DNA of 64,000 nt, from assembly GCF_000688455.1 (NCBI RefSeq), contig NZ_JIAL01000001.1:3255001-3319000 (forward strand), in the 5' to 3' direction. The notes under the pieces are model-generated. The model was not told the origin of the DNA and did not search any database. It was given only the letters and a program-made list of their open reading frames with translations. Made by a program: the position numbers and the translations under genes. This DNA is from Pseudacidobacterium ailaaui (GTDB lineage: Bacteria; Acidobacteriota; Terriglobia; Terriglobales; Acidobacteriaceae). Positions 28,485-38,071 of this stretch are shown here, one piece after another (the first letter of the stretch is position 1; every line of letters starts with the position of its first letter).

Positions 28485-30362
28485 ATGAACCGACGCGCGT
28501 TTCTTCAGTCTCTTAGCCGTACCGCTCTGGTCCTGCCTTTTTCCGATGTGCTGCTGCTGGCCACCCCACCGTGGAAGAGGGCCGCAAGATTTGCCGGGCA
28601 GGAAGCGCCGCAAAGCAAACCCGGGGCGCAACCGGCCTATGAAGCAAGGCCCATGCCGCCGCCACCGGGTCCCAGGTCCCCGATTGCAGGAACGCCTCTG
28701 GGAGTGCAGTTTCTTGACGTTGCAGCGCAATCGGGCTTGGACGTCAAAACCATTTATGGAGGTGAAGGCAAAAATAAATATCTGCTGGAAACCACAGGCT
28801 GCGGCGTGGCCTTTTACGACTATGACAACGATGGATGGATCGACATCTTTTTGGTCAACGGCTGGAGGCTGGAGGGCTTTGCCAAAGGACAGGAACCAAC
28901 CTGTCATCTTTTTAAAAATAATCGCGACGGCACCTTTACCGACGTCACAGCCAAAGCCGGGCTGGCCCGCAGCGGATGGGGCCAGGGTTGTTGCATTGGT
29001 GACTATGACAACGATGGTCATGATGACCTTTTCGTCAGCTACTATGGGCAGAATGCACTTTTCCACAACAATGGAAACGGCACCTTTACCGACGTCACAG
29101 CCAAAGCTGGTCTGCTGCAATCCAGGCTCCGCTGGAACTCTGGCTGCGCCTTCCTCGATTACGACCGGGACGGCCACCTCGACCTCTTTGTTGCCAACTA
29201 TATTGATTTCGATCTGAAGACTGCACCCACTCCGGAATCGGGCCCCTGCGAATACAAGGGCATCCTGGTTGCCTGCGGTCCTCCGGGACTTCCGGGTGGC
29301 AAAAACATTCTTTATCACAACAATGGCGACGGGACCTTCACGGACGTCTCCGAGAAAGCAGGCATGTGGAACACGGTCGGCAACTATGCCCTGAGCGTGG
29401 CCGTTGCCGACTTTGACAATGATGGATGGCCAGACATTTACGTAGCCAATGACTCGACGGCAGCGACCCTGTATCAAAACCAGAAAGATGGCACATTCAA
29501 AGACATTGCCATCGAAGCCGGGGCCGCCCTTTCTCCCGATGGAAAGCCGCAGGCAGGCATGGGTGTCACCGTGGGAGATTACAACCGCGATGGAACCCTG
29601 GACATCGCAAAGACAAATTTCGCTGGAGACACAGATTCGCTCTACACAAACCTCGGCGATGGTTCCTTTGAGGACGATACCTATCTCTCCGGACTGGGTG
29701 TGAATACGCGCTATCTGGGTTGGGGAATTGGTTTCTTTGACATGGACAATGACGGCTGGCTTGATCTTCTGGTTTCCAATGGCCACGTCTACCCCGAGGT
29801 CAGTACTTCAAAGACCGAGGCCCCCTATGCGGAGCACAAATATCTGTATCGCAACCTGCGCAACGGCCGATTCGAAGATGTGACCGAGAAAGGCGGTCCG
29901 GGAATCACAACACCTGTGGCCGCACGCGGCTGCGCCTTTGGCGACTATGACAATGACGGAGACCTGGACATCGTCGTAAACTGCGTCAATTCCCTTCCGC
30001 AGCTCCTACGTTGTGATTCTGAATGGAAGCGCAACTGGATCAAAATCAAAACGATTGGCACAAAATCCAACCGCACAGGAATCGGCGCGCGCGTCAAAGT
30101 GGTCGCCCGTTGTCAGCCTGATGCGAAACAGCCTCTTGTTCAGATTGACGAGGTCCGCAGCGGTGGCAGTTATTACTCGCAAAATGATCTTCGTCTCCAT
30201 TTTGGCCTCGACCAAGCCAAGACCGTAGACCTGGTCGAAGTGCGATGGCCCTCCGGACAGGTAGACTCCTATAGCGGTCTTGCCGTGAATCAGCTCTACC
30301 TGCTTGAAGAAGGCAGCAAAACCCCGAAGGCTCTGGCTCTCACTGGCTTAAAGAAGAAGTAG
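28485..30362 (+). CDS. Exported FG-GAP / ASPIC-UnbV (CRTAC1-type) repeat protein
   Basis: Large exported protein of the family that combines FG-GAP/VCBS-like calcium-binding repeats with a C-terminal ASPIC/UnbV domain; very common in Acidobacteria, function unknown. The ATG at 28485 gives an export signal with an N-terminal RR (MNRRAFLQSLSRTALVLPFS), reminiscent of a Tat signal. At least six repeats of the type DYDNDGWIDIFLVNG or DYDRDGHLDLFVANY are seen between residues about 110 and 500, each with Asp-rich calcium loops; a repeated NGDGTFTDVT unit alternates with them. The ASPIC domain (about 525-610) includes GARVKV, SGGSYYSQNDLRLHFGL and VEVRWPSGQVDSY. Divergent from ribA, and its last 23 bases overlap the convergent gene at 30340. 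Confidence 0.9.
   Translation: MNRRAFLQSLSRTALVLPFSDVLLLATPPWKRAARFAGQEAPQSKPGAQPAYEARPMPPPPGPRSPIAGTPLGVQFLDVAAQSGLDVKTIYGGEGKNKYLLETTGCGVAFYDYDNDGWIDIFLVNGWRLEGFAKGQEPTCHLFKNNRDGTFTDVTAKAGLARSGWGQGCCIGDYDNDGHDDLFVSYYGQNALFHNNGNGTFTDVTAKAGLLQSRLRWNSGCAFLDYDRDGHLDLFVANYIDFDLKTAPTPESGPCEYKGILVACGPPGLPGGKNILYHNNGDGTFTDVSEKAGMWNTVGNYALSVAVADFDNDGWPDIYVANDSTAATLYQNQKDGTFKDIAIEAGAALSPDGKPQAGMGVTVGDYNRDGTLDIAKTNFAGDTDSLYTNLGDGSFEDDTYLSGLGVNTRYLGWGIGFFDMDNDGWLDLLVSNGHVYPEVSTSKTEAPYAEHKYLYRNLRNGRFEDVTEKGGPGITTPVAARGCAFGDYDNDGDLDIVVNCVNSLPQLLRCDSEWKRNWIKIKTIGTKSNRTGIGARVKVVARCQPDAKQPLVQIDEVRSGGSYYSQNDLRLHFGLDQAKTVDLVEVRWPSGQVDSYSGLAVNQLYLLEEGSKTPKALALTGLKKK
28927..29107. repeat. Internal direct repeat within the FG-GAP gene
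   Basis: Positions 28927-28957 and 29077-29107 are identical over 31 bases and lie exactly 150 bp (50 codons) apart. Both encode the same GTFTDVTAKAG unit of two successive FG-GAP repeats. Identity at the DNA level in otherwise diverged repeats suggests recent duplication or gene conversion. Confidence 0.85.
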
Positions 30363-31203
30363 CCGGACGGTCTTTCTCCGGTAGAAGCTCGGCCTGATTT
30401 TCCGCAGCCGCTTCATCCAGCAACCGCCGAGCTTCTGCCAGAGTAATTCCGGCTTCAACGGGTTGGAACTGGGACCGCGCTTCATAATGGTCTTTGCTCA
30501 CGCTCTTAAAGAGGACCACCCGCCCGGAAACATGTACCTCCACCAGGTCAGTCTTCCAGTGCGTACTGCTTACCTGCTCGCGGTGGATCGCAAACTGACC
30601 GCCTTTGTCTACGTATCCCAGCAGACCAAAACCAAAATCAATCCGTTCAATCACAGTGCCATGCATCGCGACCAGGCGCTTGAATCGCTGATTGATGACC
30701 ATGCTTCCGGCCATTCCATGAAAAACACGGGCTTCATACGTTGGCGGTTTAAATGCCGGGTTGGGACGAAATTTCAAAGTCAGCAGATCTCCCGCTGGGG
30801 GCCCTTCGGCTTCATACAAAAATGCTTCCGGCATCAACTTTGTCAGCCTTTGCAAACGTTCTTCATCCTGCAAATGGTCGTCTCGGTTCTTTTTGAGAGC
30901 AGCCGGGCTGTTCAACAGTTGATTCAGCCTTGCATCTTCTGCCTGTTGCTGTTTTTCGTCCAGACGCTGTCCATCTTTTTCGAGAATCCGGTAGATTGGC
31001 CCCTGCTCTGTTTCCACCTGGTATTTCAAAAATGTCTCCTGACCGATCTTTTGCTGTATGCGGTACTGCCAGAAACTGTTTCGTTCTCTGTCTTTCCATT
31101 CATTCCAGGCCACATCTTTCACCAACTGCTCAAGGTTTGCAGGAGTTTGCGCCAGGGCGATGCAGTTTATTGCAAGAAGTGCTAGTGAAAGAAGAAGCTT
31201 CAT
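30340..31203 (-). CDS. Secreted protein, unknown (Acidobacteria-like)
   Basis: A 287-residue exported protein not recognised as a named family. Signal peptide MKLLLSLALLAINCIALAQ; a charged helical region (about 30-105, rich in Lys, Glu, Gln); then a beta-rich domain (about 125-255) with FRPNPAFKPPTYEARVFHGM and GSMVINQRFKRLVAMHGTVI, spaced strands reminiscent of LolA/outer-membrane lipoprotein-carrier-like sheets but without diagnostic motifs. The end of the gene overlaps the convergent FG-GAP gene by 23 bases. Divergent from the frataxin gene. Confidence 0.75.
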   Translation of the reverse strand: MKLLLSLALLAINCIALAQTPANLEQLVKDVAWNEWKDRERNSFWQYRIQQKIGQETFLKYQVETEQGPIYRILEKDGQRLDEKQQQAEDARLNQLLNSPAALKKNRDDHLQDEERLQRLTKLMPEAFLYEAEGPPAGDLLTLKFRPNPAFKPPTYEARVFHGMAGSMVINQRFKRLVAMHGTVIERIDFGFGLLGYVDKGGQFAIHREQVSSTHWKTDLVEVHVSGRVVLFKSVSKDHYEARSQFQPVEAGITLAEARRLLDEAAAENQAELLPEKDRPATSSLSQ

Positions 31204-31311
31204 CCGGAATTTCCCTCTCTCCCGATTTTGCCGTCTCCTTGCTGAATTTCAGATGAAAATCCAATGACGGATACTGAGAACAACAACAATTCTGCTTGCT
31301 ACACTAGTGCC

Positions 31312-31647
31312 ATGATGGATGAAACAGAATTTCGCCGCCATGCGGACGCGGCCATGGAGTCCCTGAAGAAAAGCCTGATTGATGCCGAAGCACAAGGCGA
31401 TTTTGAAGCCGAAGAACAAGGGGGCGTGCTGAATGTTCTTTTCGATGACCCGCCGGCAAAGTTTGTCATTACGCCAAATGCTCCCGTGCGGCAAATCTGG
31501 ATCTCTGCTCTGGCCACCAGCTTTAAACTCGACTGGTCTGATGAAACAAAAGACTTCATTCTGCCGAAGGACGGCACAAGGCTGAAGCCCCTGGTCGCGC
31601 GCCTCATCAACCAACATCTGGGCAGCGAGTCTGTTTCTCTTGGATAA
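31312..31647 (+). CDS. cyaY: Frataxin / CyaY-like iron-binding protein
   Basis: Small cytoplasmic iron-binding protein that modulates IscS-dependent iron-sulfur cluster assembly. The 111-residue product matches the CyaY fold end to end: an acidic first helix starting MDETEFRRHADAAMESLKK, the strand EEQGGVLNVLFD, VRQIWISALATSFKLDW (equivalent to the conserved QxWxA...fhfd segment) and a C-terminal helix after FILPKDGTRLKPL. The first helix and strand carry many acidic residues expected for iron binding. Two consecutive ATGs (31312, 31315) fit the CyaY N-terminus; ATG 31264 would add 16 residues with an Asn-rich stretch. No isc genes are nearby. The next gene, a glycosyltransferase, starts 11 bp after the stop. 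Confidence 0.85.
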   Translation: MMDETEFRRHADAAMESLKKSLIDAEAQGDFEAEEQGGVLNVLFDDPPAKFVITPNAPVRQIWISALATSFKLDWSDETKDFILPKDGTRLKPLVARLINQHLGSESVSLG

Positions 31648-31658
31648 CGGGCCCTCCG

Positions 31659-32420
31659 ATGGCAAAGACCCTCTCCGTCGCCATAATCACCAAAGATGAG
31701 GAAACCAACCTGCCCCGCACACTACAAAGTGTGCTGTGGGCAGACGAAATCATCGTTGTGGATTGTGGCTCTTCTGACAGGACGGTCGAGATTGCGCAGG
31801 ACCTGGGTGCAAAGGTATTCCATGAGCCCTGGCGCGGCTTTGGCAAGCAGAAAAATTTTGCCATTGAGCATTGTTCTTCCGAATGGGTCCTTTCTCTGGA
31901 TGCCGACGAGGAAGTAAGTCCTGAGCTTGCTGCAGAGATACGCCTGCTATTGAAGAACACTCCGGACGTGGAGGCCTATTTTCTTCCCCGCAAAAACTTC
32001 TTTTTGGGCCGCTGGGTCCGACGCGGCGGATACTGGCCTGACCCCAAGCTTCGCCTCTTCCGCAAAGGATCAGCATGGTTTGAAGAGCGCGCCGTGCATG
32101 AAACCATCTGCTTTTCCGGCGCAACTCATACCCTCAAAGGCAGCCTGATTCATCACGCATATCCATCTCTGGAAATTTATCTTGCACACATGAACCGGTA
32201 CAGCTCCCTGGGTGCGGAACAGGCCATCGCCAAAGGCCGGACAAGCCGGAGCACACCTGCTTTTTTGTGGAATGTATGGATCAATCCAGCCGCAACCTTC
32301 CTTTACAACTACTTTTTTCGGCTTGGGTTTCTGGATGGCCGCGAGGGGTTCCTGCTGCACCTCTACCACTCGGCCTATGTAAGCTGGAAATATGCGAAAG
32401 CATGGCAGGCTTGCCGATAA
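31659..32420 (+). CDS. Family 2 glycosyltransferase (WaaE/KdtX-like)
   Basis: Cytoplasmic, membrane-associated GT-A glycosyltransferase of the group that adds glucose to the inner core of lipopolysaccharide. Seen in 253 residues: SVAIITKDEETNLPRTLQSV, WADEIIVVDCGSSDRT (nucleotide-sugar site), VLSLDADEEV (DxD-type metal site at about 84-88), the WFEERAVHETI segment typical of WaaE relatives, and a C-terminal hydrophobic stretch (about 205-235). It follows frataxin closely on the same strand. Exact acceptor is unknown. Confidence 0.88.
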   Translation: MAKTLSVAIITKDEETNLPRTLQSVLWADEIIVVDCGSSDRTVEIAQDLGAKVFHEPWRGFGKQKNFAIEHCSSEWVLSLDADEEVSPELAAEIRLLLKNTPDVEAYFLPRKNFFLGRWVRRGGYWPDPKLRLFRKGSAWFEERAVHETICFSGATHTLKGSLIHHAYPSLEIYLAHMNRYSSLGAEQAIAKGRTSRSTPAFLWNVWINPAATFLYNYFFRLGFLDGREGFLLHLYHSAYVSWKYAKAWQACR

Positions 32421-32454
32421 TACATCGCGTCGCATAAGCTGAAAAGTCTTCCAG

Positions 32455-34180
<1,726 letters not shown>

Positions 34181-34182
<2 letters not shown>

Positions 34183-34199
34183 TGCAGGGACGCTGCATC
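34181..34199. terminator. Hairpin between convergent genes
   Basis: GATGCAG / CTGCATC, a perfect 7-bp stem with a 5-base loop, fills the 18-bp space between the mutase stop and the convergent anti-sigma gene stop. There is no T-tract on either side, so a bidirectional terminator role is only a guess. Confidence 0.35.
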
Positions 34200-34200
34200 A

Positions 34201-35184
34201 TTACTGGATCTGCGGCAGCTGCTGCAGTACCTGCCGCGAAGCAGTACGGATCTCCGGACTGTCATCCTGCATGGCAACCGTGTGGAGCACCTCGCGCACA
34301 CTCGAATCGGCCTCTACCGGCTCAATCAGACTGATTGCCTGGGTGCGTACACGCGGGTCCGAGTCATTCATGAGCGCCTCCAGCACCGCATCCCGCACCC
34401 GCATATCTTCCGCAATATAAGGCTGGAGGCCCTGGAGGGCCTTCATGCGTACACTCGCGTTCTTGTCATGCCGCAGTGCTACCATCAGCGCGTCCCGCAC
34501 CCGCCCGTCATCGCACTGGCGTCCTGCTCGACACTCGTTGGCCAGAAGATCAACGGAATCGTCCCGCACCCCTGGGTTCACACTATTTTGTGTCCCCAAA
34601 AGCAGCAGCTGATGGATACGCGGATCATCCGGAGGGCCCTGCAATGTCTCAGGCACTAGCTTGTTATAGCTTACCGTTACCAGGCTGGAGTTGGGATCGC
34701 GCGTAATATTGCTGACATTTGCCACCTGGACCGGCACATCATCATTGCCTGCCAGCGCCTGGACCGCGTCAGGACCTGGTTTGCTGTCTCCAGCATGGGC
34801 AGCTCTCAACCCGGCGCGATAGCCACCGTATCCGCCCAGCGAGATTCCAGCAAACAGGAGCAAGGAGGCCATGACCGGCGCAGACCGTATGCGGCCCATT
34901 CCCCGGCCAAAGAGCTGCAGCGTCCGCTCCAGCCATCCGCTGTGCGGCATGTTGTCAAGCGCTTCCTCCAGACGCATCCGGGCGCGCGCCACCAGACTCG
35001 GGGACGGCTCTTCTACGGGATAAAAGGACATGGCCGCCTGAAGTCCGCGCACCGCCGCCATTTCCTTGCGGCACTCCTCGCACTCCTTCAGGTGTTGATC
35101 GAGTTGATGGCTGGCGTCATCGGACAATTCACCGTAGACTGCCAGCGCGATGTGTTGCTGTGCCAGATCGCACTTCATGGCCAT
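34201..35184 (-). CDS. Anti-sigma factor with zf-HC2 zinc finger and extracytoplasmic HEAT repeats
   Basis: Predicted membrane-bound regulator that holds the upstream ECF sigma factor. Seen in 327 residues: an N-terminal zinc-finger anti-sigma domain with Cys5 and the HxxxCxxC motif (His31, Cys35, Cys38 in HLKECEECRKE), one membrane helix (about 102-123, APVMASLLLFAGISLGGYGG), a linker, and C-terminal HEAT-like repeats (about 205-325) such as RVRDALMVALRHDKNASVRM, DMRVRDAVLEALMNDSDPRV and SSVREVLHTVAMQDDSPEI. The HEAT part should lie in the periplasm if topology follows the zf-HC2 rule. ATG 35184 is preceded by AGGGACC. It lies 129 bp downstream of the sigma gene on the same strand. Confidence 0.88.
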   Translation of the reverse strand: MAMKCDLAQQHIALAVYGELSDDASHQLDQHLKECEECRKEMAAVRGLQAAMSFYPVEEPSPSLVARARMRLEEALDNMPHSGWLERTLQLFGRGMGRIRSAPVMASLLLFAGISLGGYGGYRAGLRAAHAGDSKPGPDAVQALAGNDDVPVQVANVSNITRDPNSSLVTVSYNKLVPETLQGPPDDPRIHQLLLLGTQNSVNPGVRDDSVDLLANECRAGRQCDDGRVRDALMVALRHDKNASVRMKALQGLQPYIAEDMRVRDAVLEALMNDSDPRVRTQAISLIEPVEADSSVREVLHTVAMQDDSPEIRTASRQVLQQLPQIQ

Positions 35185-35313
35185 GGTCCCTGTTCCTCAC
35201 TGTCCTCAAAAAGTGTTGCTTTTTTCGTTGTCTTCGCTGGTGATTGCCAGTCTTTGTGCCGCGCGACCTTTGTCGCTTAAAAGCAAGAGTCTTTCACTTC
35301 ACCCATTCACAAA

Positions 35314-35994
35314 TCAGCGTACCTCAGCCAGACTCGCCCTTAGTTTTTTCGTTGCCCGGAAGAGTGTATTCTTTGCCGTCTCTTCCGTTGTGTTCAGCAT
35401 CTCTCCAATGGTCCTCAGTTTCAGCCCTTGATAGTGTTTCAATTCAAAGACCATCCGCTCACGAGGCGTCAGCTTTTCCAGGGCCGCCTGGATCCGTTGC
35501 CCCAGGAGCTTGCGCTGGAGCTCTCGTTCCGGGTTGGCAATCGCGCGGTCGTCGCTGACGTTGCTCAGCAAATCCATCTCTTCGCCAGACGAATCAATCA
35601 TGATCGCCGGGTCTTCCCGACGCGACTTCCGCCTCCGCAACTGGTCGAGGCAAAGGTTTGTGACGATCCGGTAGATCCACGTATAAAACGAGCACTCAAA
35701 CCGGAAGTTGCCGATATAGCGGAACGCCTTGAGAAAAGCCTCCTGGTGGATGTCCTGGGCATCCTGCTCAGACCCGGTCAGGTGCAGGGCCAGTCGCAGG
35801 ACAGCCTGATCATATTGACGCACGAGAATGTCAAAGGCAGCGCGCGAGCCCTGTTGGGCCTCGCGTATCAGCTCTGCTTCGGTCGTCCGGTCGCGTACTT
35901 CGGTTGGCATCCGCTGGGAGGATTTTACCGCTCGCCCCGTCTCCAATGCTGTTGCTTGTGTGGGAACGGGGATGCGTAGTGCTTCTGCTGCCAT
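35314..35994 (-). CDS. RNA polymerase ECF sigma factor (RpoE-like)
   Basis: Extracytoplasmic-function sigma factor directing transcription of an unknown regulon. Seen in 226 residues: sigma region 2 at about 60-130 with ILVRQYDQAVLRLALHLTGS, DAQDIHQEAFLKAFRYIGNF and SFYTWIYRIVTNLCLDQLRR, and region 4 at about 170-222 with LTPRERMVFELKHYQGLKLR and the helix-turn-helix GEMLNTTEETAKNTLFRATK. ATG 35994 preceded by GGAG/AGG is chosen; ATG 36030 is longer. The N-terminal 45 residues are an unstructured extension. The next gene is its probable anti-sigma factor. Such pairs often autoregulate, but I cannot identify the promoter. Confidence 0.93.
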   Translation of the reverse strand: MAAEALRIPVPTQATALETGRAVKSSQRMPTEVRDRTTEAELIREAQQGSRAAFDILVRQYDQAVLRLALHLTGSEQDAQDIHQEAFLKAFRYIGNFRFECSFYTWIYRIVTNLCLDQLRRRKSRREDPAIMIDSSGEEMDLLSNVSDDRAIANPERELQRKLLGQRIQAALEKLTPRERMVFELKHYQGLKLRTIGEMLNTTEETAKNTLFRATKKLRASLAEVR

Positions 35995-36092
35995 TGCCTG
36001 CAACTCCACGAAGAGCAAATGCAAATGCAATTTAACGGACGGACCAATCGGAAAAAGGTGAGCAGAATCTGCAATTTATTTAAACTCAGTGT

Positions 36093-36695
36093 ATGAATAG
36101 CCGCCGTGAGGGAGAACTCTTTCCGCTGCCTGAAACTCCGTCCGCCGCGAAAAAAAATACCTGGGTCACCGCCTATTGTGACGGGGGTTCCCGCGGCAAC
36201 CCAGGTCCAGCGGGGTATGGTGTATATGTGGAAGACGCAGAAGGTCGCAAATTGGCCGAGCTCAATGAATATTTAGGCAAAAAAACCAACAATTTTGCCG
36301 AATATTCCGCCCTCCTGGCTGCTCTTGACTATGCTTTGCAGAACGGGATCCCAAAACTTCGGGTCATCGCCGACTCTGAGCTGCTCGTCAAACAAATTCA
36401 GGGCAAGTATCGCGTCAACAGCACAGACCTGCGCCCGCTCTATGAAGGGGCCCTCAGCCGCATCCGACAGTTAAAAGGTTTTGAAATCCAGCATGTTCTG
36501 CGGGAAAAGAACCGCCGCGCTGACCAGTTGGCCAATCTGGCGATGGACAAGGGCATGGGGCGCACTTCGGCTTCGCTCCCACCTTCTTCCCGGGTCCTGC
36601 GGGGCTTTGTGAAGGGCGGGGCCATTCATCTTCTTGAGGGAGAACTTCCAGAAGGCATTTATGTAAAGATCCTGCCAGAACATAACAATAGCTAA
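36093..36695 (+). CDS. Ribonuclease H family protein (RNase HI-like)
   Basis: Hydrolyses the RNA strand of RNA-DNA hybrids. Seen in 200 residues: YCDGGSRGNPGPAGYG with the first catalytic Asp (about 31), NNFAEYSALLAAL with the catalytic Glu (about 69), VIADSELLVKQIQG with the third acidic residue (about 94) and a C-terminal NRRADQLANLAM with the fourth Asp. This is the shorter, prokaryotic RNase HI subgroup often called reverse-transcriptase-like RNase H. A C-terminal extension of about 55 residues (SSRVLRGFVKGGAIHLLEGE) is not part of the fold. It is divergent from the sigma gene. The 39 bases after its stop are very AT-rich with two AGTATTT copies. Confidence 0.92.
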   Translation: MNSRREGELFPLPETPSAAKKNTWVTAYCDGGSRGNPGPAGYGVYVEDAEGRKLAELNEYLGKKTNNFAEYSALLAALDYALQNGIPKLRVIADSELLVKQIQGKYRVNSTDLRPLYEGALSRIRQLKGFEIQHVLREKNRRADQLANLAMDKGMGRTSASLPPSSRVLRGFVKGGAIHLLEGELPEGIYVKILPEHNNS

Positions 36696-36734
36696 TGTAT
36701 AAATCAGTATTTGAGTAAATATAAGTATTTATTA

Positions 36735-37364
36735 TTATCCGTGCATTCCGATCCGCCAGGCCGTGTAGCTTAGAATCTCATGCGCCATGCGCGTCCATGA
36801 CTCCTTCCAGCCCAGACTTCCCGTGACCTGCCGAGGAGATGTCAGGACATGAAGACCGTTTTTCTCGCACAGGGCGTGAATGCGGAACAAGTGGGTTCCA
36901 TCACTCACGACGATGATGCGGGAAAGATGATTGGTCCTGGCAATGCTGGCCAGTCTGGCCGCGGATTCCGCGGTATTGCTGCTCTGCGTTTCGGCAATGA
37001 TGGCTGCTTCGGGAACGCCGTGGGCGAGAAGATAATCATGCCCTACCCCACCTTCAGAATGCGTATCTCCCGGGTCTCCGCCGCCAAGGGTAATGACCAG
37101 TGGCGCCAGACGGCGCTGGTATAACTCCAGCGCATGGTCCAGACGCGCCCGCAGTACGGGAGACGGCCGTCCATCATACTCCGCAGCCCCAAAGACGGCG
37201 ATCGCATCGGCGGGCTGGGCTTCGTCGCGGTCAGCGTAATACCGGATCTGGCCATAAACCCAGGCGCTCCAGCCAACTGCAATCAGCAAGGCCACAAGGA
37301 GGACCTTGGTCAACCATCGGGAGCGGGCGAAATCCTTCTTCAAATGGGTGTCGGGAACAATCAT
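36735..37364 (-). CDS. YdcF/SanA-type DUF218 membrane protein (ElyC-like)
   Basis: Inner-membrane anchored protein with a periplasmic DUF218 domain; relatives (SanA, ElyC, YdcF) influence envelope integrity and peptidoglycan or lipid-carrier handling. Seen in 209 residues: one N-terminal membrane helix (about 19-38), then ADAIAVFGAAEYDGRPSPVLRARLDHALEL (shown here in parts: AVFGAAEYDGRPSP and LRARLDHALEL), VITLGGGDPGDTHSE, AETQSSNTAESA and IIVVSDGTHLFRIHAL, the standard order of conserved motifs. It lies nine bases downstream of tsaC on the same strand. Confidence 0.88.
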   Translation of the reverse strand: MIVPDTHLKKDFARSRWLTKVLLVALLIAVGWSAWVYGQIRYYADRDEAQPADAIAVFGAAEYDGRPSPVLRARLDHALELYQRRLAPLVITLGGGDPGDTHSEGGVGHDYLLAHGVPEAAIIAETQSSNTAESAARLASIARTNHLSRIIVVSDGTHLFRIHALCEKNGLHVLTSPRQVTGSLGWKESWTRMAHEILSYTAWRIGMHG

Positions 37365-37373
37365 GACCGCGTC

Positions 37374-38030
37374 TTAATGATGCAAGGCCAGTGCGATTTC
37401 GTGAGTTGCAATCGCCCCTTCGCGCAGGATCTGCCAGCGGCCGTTGCCTTCAGAGAGGTCCACAATCGTGGTGGGGAGACTGCGCCCTGTGGGTCCTCCA
37501 TCCACGATGAGAGGGATGCGGTCTCCAATCTGGTCACGCACGCAGGCTGCATATGTACATTCGGGGGCGCCCTGCAGATTGGCTGAGGTTGCCGTTATCG
37601 GCAGACCAAAGGCCTTTGTTACTGCGCGGGGAATGGCCGCGTCCGGAATGCGAAGCGCTACATTTCCGGTGTTTGCCGTAACACGCAGCGGAAGACGGGA
37701 ACTTGCTTTGACGATCAGCGTCAGCGGGCCGGGCCAGAAACGCTCTGCCAGCCGATCAAAATTCGCATCCATATCGCGCGCCAGTTCATAGGCCTGCTCC
37801 AGGGTCCCTATCAGCAGCGATAGGGGCTTATGCTTCAGGCGGGTCTTAATCTCGTAGATCCGCTCTACCGCCCTCAGGTTCACTGGATCAACCGCCAGAC
37901 CATAAAAGGTGTCCGTAGGCATCCCCACAACTTTGCCGTTCCGCAGGCAGGAGACAACATATTCGACGCGCTCGGGCTCCGGTTCGTCCGGATGAATGCG
38001 CAAAATCTCGGCTGACAAGATAACTCCCAT
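37374..38030 (-). CDS. tsaC: L-threonylcarbamoyladenylate synthase (Sua5/YrdC/TsaC)
   Basis: Makes threonylcarbamoyl-AMP from threonine, bicarbonate and ATP for the universal t6A37 modification of ANN-decoding tRNAs. Seen in 218 residues: GKVVGMPTDTFYGLAVD (about 33-49), IYEIKTRLKHKPLSLLI with the KxR...KP substrate-binding motif, WPGPLTLIVKASS, VALRIPDAAIPRAV and TSANLQGAPE. It is a single-domain YrdC-type enzyme, without the Sua5 C-terminal domain. ATG 38030 is chosen; a TTG directly before it adds one residue. Divergent from the SpoU methyltransferase gene. Confidence 0.93.
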   Translation of the reverse strand: MGVILSAEILRIHPDEPEPERVEYVVSCLRNGKVVGMPTDTFYGLAVDPVNLRAVERIYEIKTRLKHKPLSLLIGTLEQAYELARDMDANFDRLAERFWPGPLTLIVKASSRLPLRVTANTGNVALRIPDAAIPRAVTKAFGLPITATSANLQGAPECTYAACVRDQIGDRIPLIVDGGPTGRSLPTTIVDLSEGNGRWQILREGAIATHEIALALHH

Positions 38031-38071
38031 CAAGAAATCTTAAAGATGGCGCGACACGTTAAAATTTTTCC

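Noticed and set aside
28413-29786. 457-codon open frame antisense to the FG-GAP gene
   Set aside because: It mirrors the FG-GAP repeats; periodic Asp/Gly/Asn codons keep the antisense frame open. No ribosome-binding site and no recognisable domain.
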